This document shows, piece after piece, positions 19,224-28,608 of a DNA stretch of 29,292 nt (position 1 is the stretch's first letter; the number at the start of each line of letters is the position of its first letter). The notes beneath the pieces are model-generated. The model was given only the letters and a program-made list of their open reading frames with translations. It did not search any database and was not told where the DNA came from. The stretch is taken from the NCBI GenBank assembly GCA_003427395.1, contig BFEA01001149.1, forward strand, positions 33,740-63,031. Reading direction: 5' to 3'. A program made the translations under genes and the position numbers. The stretch is from Chara braunii (Eukaryota; Streptophyta; Charophyceae; Charales; Characeae).

Positions 19224-20030
19224 CTTAGGGCTGGTCATCCTCTCAGTTCGTGGTCAAAGGCTTGAGGCTGGCATAGCAGTTCCTTAGTACGGATGTCGGG
19301 AGTGTCAGGACATTGTACAGTTTACCGCAGGGCCAGAACGGGCTCCTAGGACATACGAGGGAACAGAGGATTGTCTGCTCTTAGTTTACCATACAACACA
19401 GGGCCTAGAGATTATCCACGGTCAATACATACAGCCCATGGTTCACGATTGAGGGTGGGCTATCCTCCTAGTACATACCTTAGAGTTGAGGCTGGCATAG
19501 CAGTCCTTAGTACGGATGTCGGGGGTGTCAGGAGACACTGCACCTTACCGGCCGGACCAGGCTCCAGGGATATACGAGGGAACAGAGGACCCCCATCTCT
19601 CTACCTTAGCCAGGGTCAGTACATACAGCCCGTGATTCACGATTGAGGGTGGGCTATCCTCCTAGTACGTACCTTAGAGTTGAGGCTGGCATGGGAGTCC
19701 TTAGTACGGATGTCGGGGGTGTCAGGAGACACTGCACCTTACCAGCCGGAACAGGCTCCAGGGATATACGAGGGAACAGAGGATCCCCATCTCTCTACCA
19801 TCTACATCATAGTACACTGTAGTAAAAAGACAACATAATGGATAAAGAAACTCAGTCCATAAATCATGACCTAGGGTTGGCTATCCTCTAGTACGTAGCA
19901 TAGGATTGAGGCTGGCATAGCAGTTCCTTAGTACGGGATGTCGGGGGTGTCATGGCCGGAACGGGCTCCAGGGACATACGGGGAACGGAGGATACCCAGC
20001 TCTCTATCATCACCATACAACTAAGCTAAG
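19224..20030. repeat. Tandem repeat array, four units of ~194-226 bp
   Basis: The anchor GAGGCTGGCAT occurs at 19264, 19488, 19682 and 19908, each followed by CCTTAGTACGG-ATGTCGGG-GTGTCA and then a GAACAGGCTCC-like and ATACGAGGGAACAGAGGA-like block. Units 2 and 3 are nearly identical, while units 1 and 4 are diverged or carry indels. No coding frame is conserved. It is a satellite-like array or an amplified transposon part, whose left part may continue into the gap. Confidence 0.8.
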
Positions 20031-20161
20031 ATGGGAGTCACTGTGCACCCTCATGAAGACCTGTAGAAGCATGTTCATACCTAGCTTTCGAAGTTCCCGT
20101 GCAATTAGGCTTGCACGGCGTCTGCTTCAACCGGGGCTGAGCAGGGGGTAGGCATCTCTGC

Positions 20162-20199
20162 CTGTCTCTTATACACATCTAGATGTGTATAAGAGACAG
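20162..20199. other. Tn5 mosaic-end pair: Nextera mate-pair junction adapter
   Basis: CTGTCTCTTATACACATCT (20162-20180) is followed at once by its reverse complement AGATGTGTATAAGAGACAG (20181-20199). These are two Tn5 19-bp mosaic ends back to back, which is exactly the Nextera mate-pair circularisation junction. It is a library artefact, not genomic DNA. Sequence left and right of it was joined in a circularised library molecule and may be kilobases apart or inverted. Confidence 0.97.
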
Positions 20200-20238
20200 G
20201 TGTAGCGGATATTGGCATGTGGAAAGGGTTCGCTACAC
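20200..20238. repeat. 8-bp inverted repeat beside the adapter
   Basis: GTGTAGCG (20200-20207) and CGCTACAC (20231-20238) are perfect reverse complements around a 23-base loop. No further support for a function. Confidence 0.4.
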
Positions 20239-20243
20239 CGCGG

Positions 20244-20246
<3 letters not shown>

Positions 20247-20304
<58 letters not shown>
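20247..20304. repeat. CT dinucleotide microsatellite
   Basis: About 29 CT units, then GTGTCTCTCTCG and further CT-rich sequence to about 20336. A similar array ends the window. Confidence 0.95.
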
Positions 20305-20308
<4 letters not shown>

Positions 20309-20426
20309 CTCTCTCGTTCTCGCTCTCTCTCTCGTGTCGCCGCTGGCCTCTTGGTACTGCGCCCTCCATAGGATGACCAAAATCAAATGAATCTCGTGCT
20401 ATAGCGTGGGAATATACACTACCATA

Positions 20427-20507
20427 CTTTTTTTTGTTTTTTTTTTTCGTTTTTTTTTTTCGTTTTTTTTTTTTCCGTTTTTTTTTTTTTCCGTTTTTTT
20501 CGTTCGT
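20427..20507. repeat. T-rich tract with periodic CG interruptions
   Basis: Runs of 7-14 T separated by G, CG or CCG. It is followed by a GC-rich segment (20511-20590). No gene. It may be a degenerate homopolymer or an assembly compromise. Confidence 0.6.
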
Positions 20508-20599
20508 TTCACTCCGACGTTCGGGATGCGTGCGCCCGGTAGTCTGAGCCTCGGCCCGGATCGGCGTACCGGTCGGCTGACTCTCGGACTCGATATCTG

Positions 20600-23500
20600 G
20601 GCCAGGTACTGGTGGTTTAAAGATGCTTCTGACCTTCAGTCCCCAAGTTCAAGATCCCATAAGGCCACAATTCTAACCACACCTCGTTCTACCCAAGCCT
20701 TACCGAAATTTCCCAGGGCATCGTAAGTTGAAAAGGAAGTACTATCTGGGCCACTTATCAAAGCATTCTCAAATATTGGTTGCACAAGCACATCCTCCAA
20801 AGTTTTTTGATGTACAAGATTAGTAGGCAAAATCTTAGACCACGCATAGAAGATATCTCCCCAGAACCGAGATTTTGGTCGTTTCCGACAGTAGGACCTA
20901 CTAAAAATGCAACTCCAGATATTTGCAGGGTCACACAAACTCCATTCCTCGCTAAGTATGTACTCTTCCAACCATATCCATGCATGTTTGTAGTCTGCTA
21001 AGATCGCTTTGATCGATCATTTTGCCAAAAGTGCTATATTCTGTCGTTTTGGATCTAGAATCCCAACCCCCCCTTCCTCCCTAGGGAAGGTCAATGATTT
21101 CGAGACTATTTTGGAGAGAAAGCCATCCTCTTTTGTGTCTTCACTTGCTTCTGGTTTCCAAAGAAATCTAGAGGCTCCATTTCCTATCTTTCTGTACGCA
21201 TGGTCTTGTAACAGATGGACTTGTAGAGGGTACCACAGGATTGAGAAGGCTGAAAAAGTAAGCACTAGGGCTCGACCAGGAACAGACAAGTGTCGCGTGT
21301 AATCCCATTTATCTATTATGTGGCAGATTTTCTCCACCAACAGTTGGTCTTGAAACTCTGAATTATTTGATAGTGACACTTGAACCCCCAGATAGCGATC
21401 TGAAGTCTCTGTGGGTATGCGCCTCATTCCCCAGTCCACTTGGAGTTGAAATTGTGTCGGTCCTGCCGGCAAGAAAAACACTGACTTGTTCAAGTTTATT
21501 GAGGCCTCAGATAATATACAATAGTCATTTAATATTTCACGAATACACAACAGTGAGTTCCTTTCATTTAAACATGTTACGGTCAGGTCATCAGCCAAGG
21601 CTCCCTCTTTCCATTGGTAATTGTTGTGTAGTTCTAGTCCTGTAATCTAATCATTGAATCTTATGCTGTCCAGCATGACTTCCAAGTGCAATACGAAAAG
21701 TAGGGGGGCTAAGGGGCACCCTTGTCTCAGCGAGCGAGACAGATTGAATTCTTGGGACATCTGATTGTTCACCATCACCATTGCTGTAGAAGTCGAGTAC
21801 ATCATTGAGATCCATCTTCAGAAGTTCGGGCCGAAACCCATATGCATAAGTGTTGTGCCTACGAAGGCCCAACCGACTTTATCATAGGCCTTCTCCATGT
21901 CTATTAGGAGAATAACCACATTTCTATTTTCCTGGGCTATCACTTTTAGTGCCTGGATGGTGGCTGCTATATTATCCATTATAGACATGTGCTTTACAAA
22001 GGCTTCCTCCTCTGGTCCAACTAGATCTGGTAGGTATTTGGCCAGACGCAGGGCCAAGGCTTTTGCTAAGATTTCGTATGACACATTTAATAACGAAATT
22101 GGTCTCCAATTTCTAATATCTAGCTTGTCTCCTGTTTTGTAAAGCAAGGTAATGATCCCTTTCTGCATTCCTTTAAATACTGAGCCCCCTATAAATACCC
22201 CATTGTATACCTCTACCAGCGCTGGACCCAGTGCCTCCCACAAGGTCAGATAGACTTCCACAGGCAACCCGTCAGACCCTGGGCATTTTCCAGATGCCAT
22301 TTGTTCCACAACACATCTGAGTTCCTCTATTGTAAAAGGTTGGTCCAAGTCCTGTTTCCCAGCATTGTGCATATGAGCTGTGGACTTGGACCAAATTGGT
22401 GATATTATTCTTAGATCCCTTTGGAAGGAGTCATTTGGACGCCTGGTAGTCAGGATGTCTTTGAAATGTAGCTGGGCATATTGGCGCATACCCAACGCCG
22501 AAATGGAAAAGGGGTGTGACAACTCTCGAATCAGAGGTTTGGTCGTCCTGAGAAACAGTCTACGAAATGTGTCTCAGTTCAATCTGTCATTTGTGATGAT
22601 ACCTTTTTGCTGAAGCCACGCCTTTCACTTTTTCTGTTGCGTGATTTGTAGGCAGTCCAATTCAGTGAGTGTTTTTTTCCGAGCCTCCGTCCAATAAACA
22701 TCTGAGATAGGGTGATTTCCAAAGTTGTTTTCAGCCTGTTTAATTCTACTAATCAACTTATGTTCCAGGCGATTACCTTCAATTTCTTTAATTCTTGAAA
22801 ATACCTCAAGGTAGTTTTTCATGATATTCAGACCCATCTCAAACCAAGATTCTGTTTTAGTGAAGAGAGGACGTGCTCCTTGCCATTTTTTCCAATGTTT
22901 ATTGGCCCATTCCTGCAGTTTCTCGTCTTTCAGATGTTCAACGTTGAGGCGAAATTGTATTTTTCCTGCGTTAGGAGGGTCCCGCACGTCCATTTCCAAC
23001 GTTACTGGATAATTATCAGACATAGAGGCAGTTCCAATTTCCACGCTTCGGCATCTATCCCAAAGTGTTCCTCTGACCCAAAAGAAGTCAAATTTGCGCC
23101 TTACTGGTGGGGCTTGTGAGCTATGCAATATGTACTCCTGAGTATCAGGATGAACTTCGATGAAGTATTTTGTAGGCGTCTGTTAGCTGTTGTGATTCCA
23201 TGATGGCGTGCAACAGTCGTCCGTCCGTCCTAATCCCTTCCAATTTTTGTGAATTCAGTCTCGGGTTCAAGATTGTATTCCAGTCTGCTGCAATAAGTAG
23301 GTTGAAATTGTCCGGTAAGACTGCAGGGAGTTCTGCCAAAAAGGCAATTCGATCATTATAGATAGCAGGCACATAGACCGACATTATTGTTCATATTTCT
23401 TCCAAAACTATACCCACACCCATCGACCCCACAGATCGGCCATGGAATCCATAATACATATGTCGAGATCCTTATGGAACCAAATACCCACTCCCCCTCT

Positions 23501-23711
23501 GGTACCACGTGCGGGTGACCAGAACTGGGGCCTATTCCGCCAGTTGCTCCCTGTGACTCGCTCTTCGTTCAATTTGGTTTCTTGAAGACACATTGTGTGT
23601 TTTCTTTTCATGCATCCATGATTTGAGTCTTTCTCTTTTCCTTCTAGTGTCTGTGTCACATAGACCGCAAACATTCCAGGTGGTGATGTTAATTTTGTGC
23701 TTTAGGGGCAT
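20600..23711 (-). pseudogene. LINE ORF2 (element 2): endonuclease and reverse transcriptase, broken
   Basis: ORF2 encodes the nicking endonuclease and reverse transcriptase. The start ATG at 23711 gives MPLKHKINITTWNVCGL, the usual endonuclease opening. Further endonuclease motifs are LQETKL (about 23580), AADWNTIL (about 23285), DFFWV (about 23090) and SDNYPV (about 23020). The last should be SDHxPV, so the catalytic His is replaced by Asn. Three frameshifts lie in the endonuclease (between 23711 and 23590, near 23400, near 23165). From 23128 to 21017 one frame carries the reverse transcriptase: KCPGSDGLPVE, NWRPISLLN, IDMEKAYD (motif A), LRQGCPLAPLLF (motif B) and ALADDLTV (motif C, both Asp present). 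Four in-frame stops interrupt it at 22625, 22574, 21818 and 21647. Each fits CGA to TGA, TGG to TGA or CAG to TAG. Sequence continues weakly to about 20600. Confidence 0.9.
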
Positions 23712-23883
23712 TTACCCCTGTGGCACCGCCATTTTTTTGGATTCAGTTCACGGTCGATGTCGAACTCTTAGTCTTGAGGTCCTTCCCTGCGCTTCCCTTG
23801 CTTTTGTTAACAATAACTTCCCGTGGGAGGCGCAGATAACCAATAAAGGAGGACCCCAAGAGCATTTCCCTTTGGGATGCGGT

Positions 23884-25836
23884 CTATAGCCATTCCACTA
23901 TCGAAGAGGCGGAAATCTCTTTTGTGATGCTGATCTTGTCCAGATTCTCATTTATCGGTGATGACAGATGAATCAGCGGTGTCCATGTAAATCCTGCCTG
24001 TTCCATAATCGGAATCTGGGCATCATCCATTTTCTTCTCCATGCATGCCACATATAATCGGGCAGGTGGTTCGTTATCTCTTTCCACTGTATATATGCCA
24101 ATATTCAGGAATCATTCTGATAGTCAATCCATCATGCACCCAGCCTTTCACCTTACGGAAGATGAACGATTCAATCAAACAATCGTTCGTTTCCAGTGGG
24201 GTGGACGACAGAGATACTGTCCCAGATAAATTTGTTCTGGTTAGAAACACCACTTGATTATCACCTGCCACTGGGATCACAGGGAGGAGGATTCGAGGAA
24301 TAGCCATCTGCTCTTTGGTTAGCGAGCATATCTGTCATGTTGCCGATAGTGTGGTGGAGTTTTTACGATAGATATTTCCCTTCTGTAAGGACTCCCTGCT
24401 TGACTCCCGACAAGAACTGGAACCGTCTGTTTCTTTTCTGCTATGTTCCCGTGAGCGTGATTTCATCATTATACGAGATCTCTTCAGGGGGGATGAGTCG
24501 GGGCCTTTTGTAATCGCAGCTCTGCTGTCCCCCACCATATCCTCCCAGTCTCTGGATGCGTCTGTGTCAACTCAGTCAATATTAATTTTATTCACCGGGC
24601 TCTTGTGAGCATCCTTCATTACTTTGTCTGAATTTTTCGATTTCTCTAATGATCTTGATATAGATGATACAACCTTCTCTCGGTGTGCTTTCTGCCCAGA
24701 TGATTGCTTGCTTGATTGGGATACTTTCTCTGATTTGCTTGTGGAGCTTTTCTCCTTCACTGTTCCGTGCTGGTTCCCTTTAGTGGGTTTCTTCGGGTCC
24801 TTTTTGGCATCTGAAGGTCCCACTGTTGAGCTCTGCGTTGTTCCCCCTGCCTTTCCCCCTACACATTTTGGTATCTATTTCATCCGGCTGTTGGTACCGT
24901 CTGGCCCAGAGGCACAAATCCCCAGAAGGGTGGGAGAGGGACTGACTCCTTCGTAGTAGGGTCAGCGAAGAAGTCAGACTCCATCGCCAGACAACAAGTG
25001 TTCGATTCGGTATGGTAGTGCATGCGACATGTGTTGCACCACGGTGTGGCTGCTGATATTACTTCCACATGGTACTCCCCTTTTTTGGGGATTCCCACGA
25101 TTATTTTCTTTTTCACTCTCAGTTCAGCCAACGGATCCAAATCAAACCGGACATTGCCCAATTCTGGCTCCTCGACAAATTCCTTAAACGGGTGAAGCTT
25201 TATTGCCTTGCTGAAATTGCGTTCCACAGCAATACGAAGTGCTGCCATTAATTGCATTGGGACATTCAGACAACGGATCCAAAAGATCTTAGGTTTGCCC
25301 GTGCTTTTGAAGAATTTAATTTCGGCTAGGTCCATCCAAGATAGGAAGGACACTTTGTAGGTCTTGCCTTTCAACTCAATCGACACTCCCTCTTCTTGTT
25401 TCAACCAGTCAGCGATCTCTCTGGTACTAGCCACGTATGTGGCAAGATTCTTTCCTTCGTTTTGATAACGACCCCGTTTTGTATCCAAGTCGATATCCCC
25501 GTTGTCATACCATAAATTTTTGTAAACCGGTACCAGTTGCTTTTTAATGTCATTCGATAGGCTTCCGGCTTCTTGGTGAAACTGAATGGTGACTGCGTGT
25601 TCCCTCAACCATTCCGTTTGAGCGTCGGAGAAATCCTCGTCTAGGCTTAGGCGAGCAAAGTCTTCTCCCAATTCAGTAGTCCCGATACGCAATCCCGATG
25701 GAAGAAGTTCATCGTGAAAACATGTGTTGAGTAGTTCTTTGATGTAAGTTTTCTCTTCGTTAGTATAATTAAGTTTTATCCTTTGATCTGAGACAGTTTC
25801 TCCCACCGCATGTAGGTTAGGAAGGCACGGTTCCAT
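23884..25836 (-). pseudogene. LINE ORF1 (element 2), ~650 codons, broken
   Basis: ORF1 proteins bind the element RNA. The start at 25836 (MEPCLPNLHAV) opens a 318-residue intact part. Residues ~155-240 (KTYKVSFLSW, IRCLNVPMQLMAALRIA) resemble the DUF4283/RRM-like region of plant LINE ORF1. CNTCRMHYHTESNTC (about residue 270) is a zinc-knuckle-like C-x2-C-x4-H-x5-C. A frameshift near 24900 leads into a basic Ser/Lys-rich stretch (24830-24340) with in-frame TGA at 24572 and 24335. The frame then continues to 24074 in a further ~75 residues (AIPRILLPVIPVAGDN...). After another shift at about 24080 it continues to the stop at 23884 (YVACMEKKMDD...SSIVEWL). The C-terminal domain after the basic stretch is not one I recognise. 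Assignment as one ORF1 rests on frame continuity. Confidence 0.7.
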
Positions 25837-26345
25837 AGCTGCTTCCTTCAGTTAAGATTTTGCGATTGTATTATACTGACTACCCGAACAGGTACGGATA
25901 GACTCCAATACCAACATGCCAGTAGTTATATATATGTGAGGCCTCAATAAATATGAGCGAAGTTCAGGGTTCCAAAGCAGCACAACATAGAATCTGATGT
26001 GTTTGCTCACCAACGGATCTTCCATGCATCTTGGCTATGATTGGGTTGATCGTTCTTCTTTCTCCGCAGCTTGTGAAAAGGACAGAGCATGGACGGGGCA
26101 TGGATACTCCGAGCCCCCTGGGAGAGACTTCCGCCCTGTTCACTGTTGAACTCACTGTTGAACAGTTGCTTCCCCGGAAGGGGTCGTGGTGGAGCTCTCC
26201 TAACCACCATAGATTAACTATGGTAGGAGGGGGGTGTCCCAGTTACCTGGGAGTTGACAAAAGGACGCTGTAGCATGGTGACGACAGCTACTTTGAGTGG
26301 TGCGTTTGTGCCGCCAAATTAGCGCTTGGAGTTCACATCGGCCCT
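25837..26345 (-). other. Probable 5' untranslated region of LINE element 2, with hairpin
   Basis: The region upstream of the ORF1 start has no reading frame of note. It contains a bulged hairpin at 26197-26229 and repeated GTTCAACAGTGA words at about 26138-26167. Where the element actually begins is not visible. Sequence up to about 26345 is assigned only by position. Confidence 0.35.
26197..26229. other. Bulged 12-bp hairpin
   Basis: CTCCTA (26197-26202) pairs with TAGGAG (26224-26229), and CCATAG (26207-26212) pairs with CTATGG (26218-26223). A 4-base bulge ACCA sits on one side and the loop is ATTAA. All pairs are Watson-Crick. It could be a 5' untranslated RNA structure of the neighbouring LINE or the relic of a small palindrome. 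Confidence 0.5.
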
Positions 26346-26408
26346 CTCCATTCTGAATGTTACTGTTTTCCTTTTTTTTTTCTTGGTCTTGTGTTTCTTA
26401 TGAGTCCC

Positions 26409-26453
26409 CTGTCCGTGAATTGCTCAAGCTGTCCGTGATCTGCTCAAGCTGTG
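26409..26453. repeat. 20-bp tandem repeat, two copies
   Basis: CTGTCCGTGA-TGCTCAAG occurs twice head to tail with two differences. It lies in otherwise featureless sequence between the two LINEs (26345-26730), which also has T-runs near 26365 and 26675. Confidence 0.65.
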
Positions 26454-26730
26454 TTTTGTCAAAGGATTGTAAGGCTTATCACACTGGCACCTAGGGGAAT
26501 GTATCCAGCCATTTTCACGGCGGGATCCTTGTGCCCACTTTTTTCCCCTTTTATTCTCTTTTTGGAATCTGACAACCTGGCCACGGGGCTAAGATGCCCT
26601 CATTGAGGGCACACTCACACTACCACTTCCAAGAATGTATACAACTACAATCACGGCCAAAGCTTTGTTTCCTTTTTTTTTTTTTTTTCTGAGGTTCATG
26701 GCTGCAACTTTTCTTCTTCTTTTTTTTTCC

Positions 26731-28275
26731 GTTAGAGTACCAGAAAGAAAACGGAGTGGTCCAGCTAGCGGGCCTCCATCAAGTAGAATCTCGTCTGGCT
26801 GAATTGGTTGCGGCTAACCCCTCGAAGTGGATCAATATCATCTCCAACCAGTCAAAGACCTACAAGGAACAGCAATGGTTCCAATCAGCAACCACGCGGA
26901 CCCGGCTTTTCGAAATTGAAGAAATCCGTACGGATGGTGTGACGTTGGCCTCGGAATGGACACTGGACAACTCAGACCTCCAACAGCTCAACCACTCGAT
27001 GCCCACATGCTTGCTAGGTATGCAGGAGATAACAGTTCACAAGACTTCAGAAGGTTTTATTACCAAGTCCTTGGCCCAATCCACCGCGACACAGGACTGG
27101 AAACCAGACACGGGTAAGTTCGGCTGGAAAATTTCTGTTCCAGGCAAAGAAACCAGGAAGGTCNCGGTACAAGACTACTCCTCCAAGTTAGGATATAGTC
27201 TTCAGTCTGAAGCNCACTCCATTCAAGCTGGTCTATCTGTAAATTGGCAGCATAGGGCAGCATCTCTGAAGCTCAGCCCAATATCCCAATCCTGGGTACT
27301 CTTCTTTATCCAACTTTTGCTATCATCATTGGAAACCAAAGTGGGGGGTCTTCAATGGTTGCATCTTCATTCCAGCACTCCCACAGCCCTCTGGTGCTCA
27401 CAGAAAGGTATGTCTGTATCAACAGTCTGCGAAGCCTGTGTCCATCCATCTCTAGAAGATTGGCTACATCTCTGGTGGGAATGCGTCATTGCTAGAGGTT
27501 TCTGGGACTTTCTCAACTCGACCTGGGAAAAGGCCTACGCTGTTGCTGACTTCTGGAACCAAGACTTCGTTCTCACAGGCAGAGTGTCTCCCTCCTTTAG
27601 AAATCAGCAGGTGGAAACTGTGGCTCAGATATTTAGAAGAAGAGCTTTCNGGTNCTTANGGATTGCTAGGAGAGACNGGAGATTTCTGAACTNTAACCCA
27701 CCGTTTTCATCCCTGATTTCCAAATTCAGACACTCTCTCAGAACAGAAATTGCTGCAGAATGGGTCCAAATCAAAAAGAGGACTGGAGACCATAAGATAG
27801 CTAAGGAAACGTTTGAAAGGAAATGGTCTCGCCCCTTCAAGTGGGCAGGGTTAGCCACGGATAACAGTATCTTCAACATAGAGTACCTATGGGACTATCA
27901 CCGCAGTCCTGGTTCTTCACCTCTCACAACTGGCAGCTCATCGCTGAGAGGGACTAGCGGTGATGATGGAGTCACTGACGGAACTCTGTGTTGATTACTC
28001 TGCTAGACAGTGAGATATTNAGCTAGGTGCCTAGTGCACCTGTAGGCAACGGGAAGATTAGAGATGGGATGTTTGGATGGGAAGGAGATTGCCTTTGCTT
28101 GTAATAGTGGCATGCTTTTGAGAAGGGACACTGGACCCGGTTTCCAGGAGCCTACAGCTGGGTAAAGGCCCAAGCATGTTTTCAGTGCCGGGTTGTATTG
28201 TTGAGGTGTATTCCGGGCCTCTGTCTCTGCTTTGAAATACAACATCTCAAAATTGCAAAAAAAAAAAAAAAAAAA
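26731..28275 (+). mobile_element. 5'-truncated LINE (element 3), best preserved
   Basis: The ORF2 frame is already open at 26732 (LEYQKENG...) directly beside a T-rich stretch, which marks the truncation point. It ends at 27994. A ~260-bp 3' untranslated region carries the recurring stem-loop in sense orientation (28130-28148, after GGGAC) and ends in an A18 tail at about 28258-28275. No target duplication could be matched. It lies tail-to-tail with the minus-strand LINE that follows. Confidence 0.85.
26732..27994 (+). CDS. LINE ORF2 C-terminal part, uninterrupted
   Basis: About 420 codons of ORF2 after the reverse transcriptase, without a stop or frameshift, truncated at the 5' side and so lacking a native start. 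The opening (QLAGLHQVESRLAELVAANPSKW) is homologous to the start of the remnant at 17950. The zf-RVT finger is VCEACVHPSLEDWLHLWWEC (about 27429-27488), C-x2-C...H-x4-C. The C-terminal domain (RRRAF...RTEIAAEWVQIKKR, about 27636-27780) corresponds to RRAILWALL...QTEIIAKW in element 1. Five of its codons contain unresolved N bases between 27650 and 27693, with two more at 27164 and 27214. An open frame this long suggests a younger insertion than its neighbours. It cannot be active alone. Confidence 0.8.
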   Translation, partial: LEYQKENGVVQLAGLHQVESRLAELVAANPSKWINIISNQSKTYKEQQWFQSATTRTRLFEIEEIRTDGVTLASEWTLDNSDLQQLNHSMPTCLLGMQEITVHKTSEGFITKSLAQSTATQDWKPDTGKFGWKISVPGKETRKVXVQDYSSKLGYSLQSEXHSIQAGLSVNWQHRAASLKLSPISQSWVLFFIQLLLSSLETKVGGLQWLHLHSSTPTALWCSQKGMSVSTVCEACVHPSLEDWLHLWWECVIARGFWDFLNSTWEKAYAVADFWNQDFVLTGRVSPSFRNQQVETVAQIFRRRAFXXLXIARRDXRFLNXNPPFSSLISKFRHSLRTEIAAEWVQIKKRTGDHKIAKETFERKWSRPFKWAGLATDNSIFNIEYLWDYHRSPGSSPLTTGSSSLRGTSGDDGVTDGTLC

Positions 28276-28608
28276 GAAGCACCGTCGGAGTGTTGCGCCG
28301 AAGCCCTGTTTAGGCAAAAGAGGTCAGGAAAACCTCACAATCAACCCGGAGGAAAAACTGGGGCCATTACCCAGCTTAGGCTTGTGCTGGAAACTGAATC
28401 CAGCGTCTCGTACTTCCTGTCATAAAAACTTCTACCAAATAACCCATGAAAAAAAGGCCGTCTAGGGCTGTATCCCTAAGTCTTCGGTATTTCCAGGAGC
28501 ATTACCCTGCTCCGCTGCTTGAGAGTCTATCTGCGACTCCCCGTTCCTCGCTGTGAACATCCCTTCCACTCCTAATCTCCTAGTCTGTATTCCCATGTCA
28601 TCTATTCC

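Larger units (their letters stand above)
20590..25900 (-). mobile_element. Most complete LINE (element 2), 3' end missing
   Basis: Reading leftward: probable 5' untranslated region (right of 25836), ORF1 (25836-23884), a ~170-bp spacer, ORF2 from 23711. Coding homology stops near 20600 in the linker beyond the reverse transcriptase. There is no zf-RVT domain, 3' untranslated region or poly(A) tail. LINE copies normally lose the 5' end, so a missing 3' end points to rearrangement or misassembly. The adapter junction 400 bp away supports the latter. The right border is approximate. Confidence 0.85.

Noticed and set aside
17883-19287. Long frames of 350-430 codons
   Set aside because: They cross the 995-base N gap and have no real sequence in it.
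20162-20199. Real Tn5/IS50 ends
   Set aside because: There is no IS50 or resistance gene nearby. Two mosaic ends directly back to back are the library junction, not a transposon.
20105-20386. 93-codon minus-strand frame and its overlapping partners
   Set aside because: It contains translated mate-pair adapter and a CT microsatellite, so it is an artefact.
26731-28290. Target duplication around LINE element 3
   Set aside because: The bases after the poly(A) tail (GAAGCACCGTCGG) have no convincing match beside 26731.
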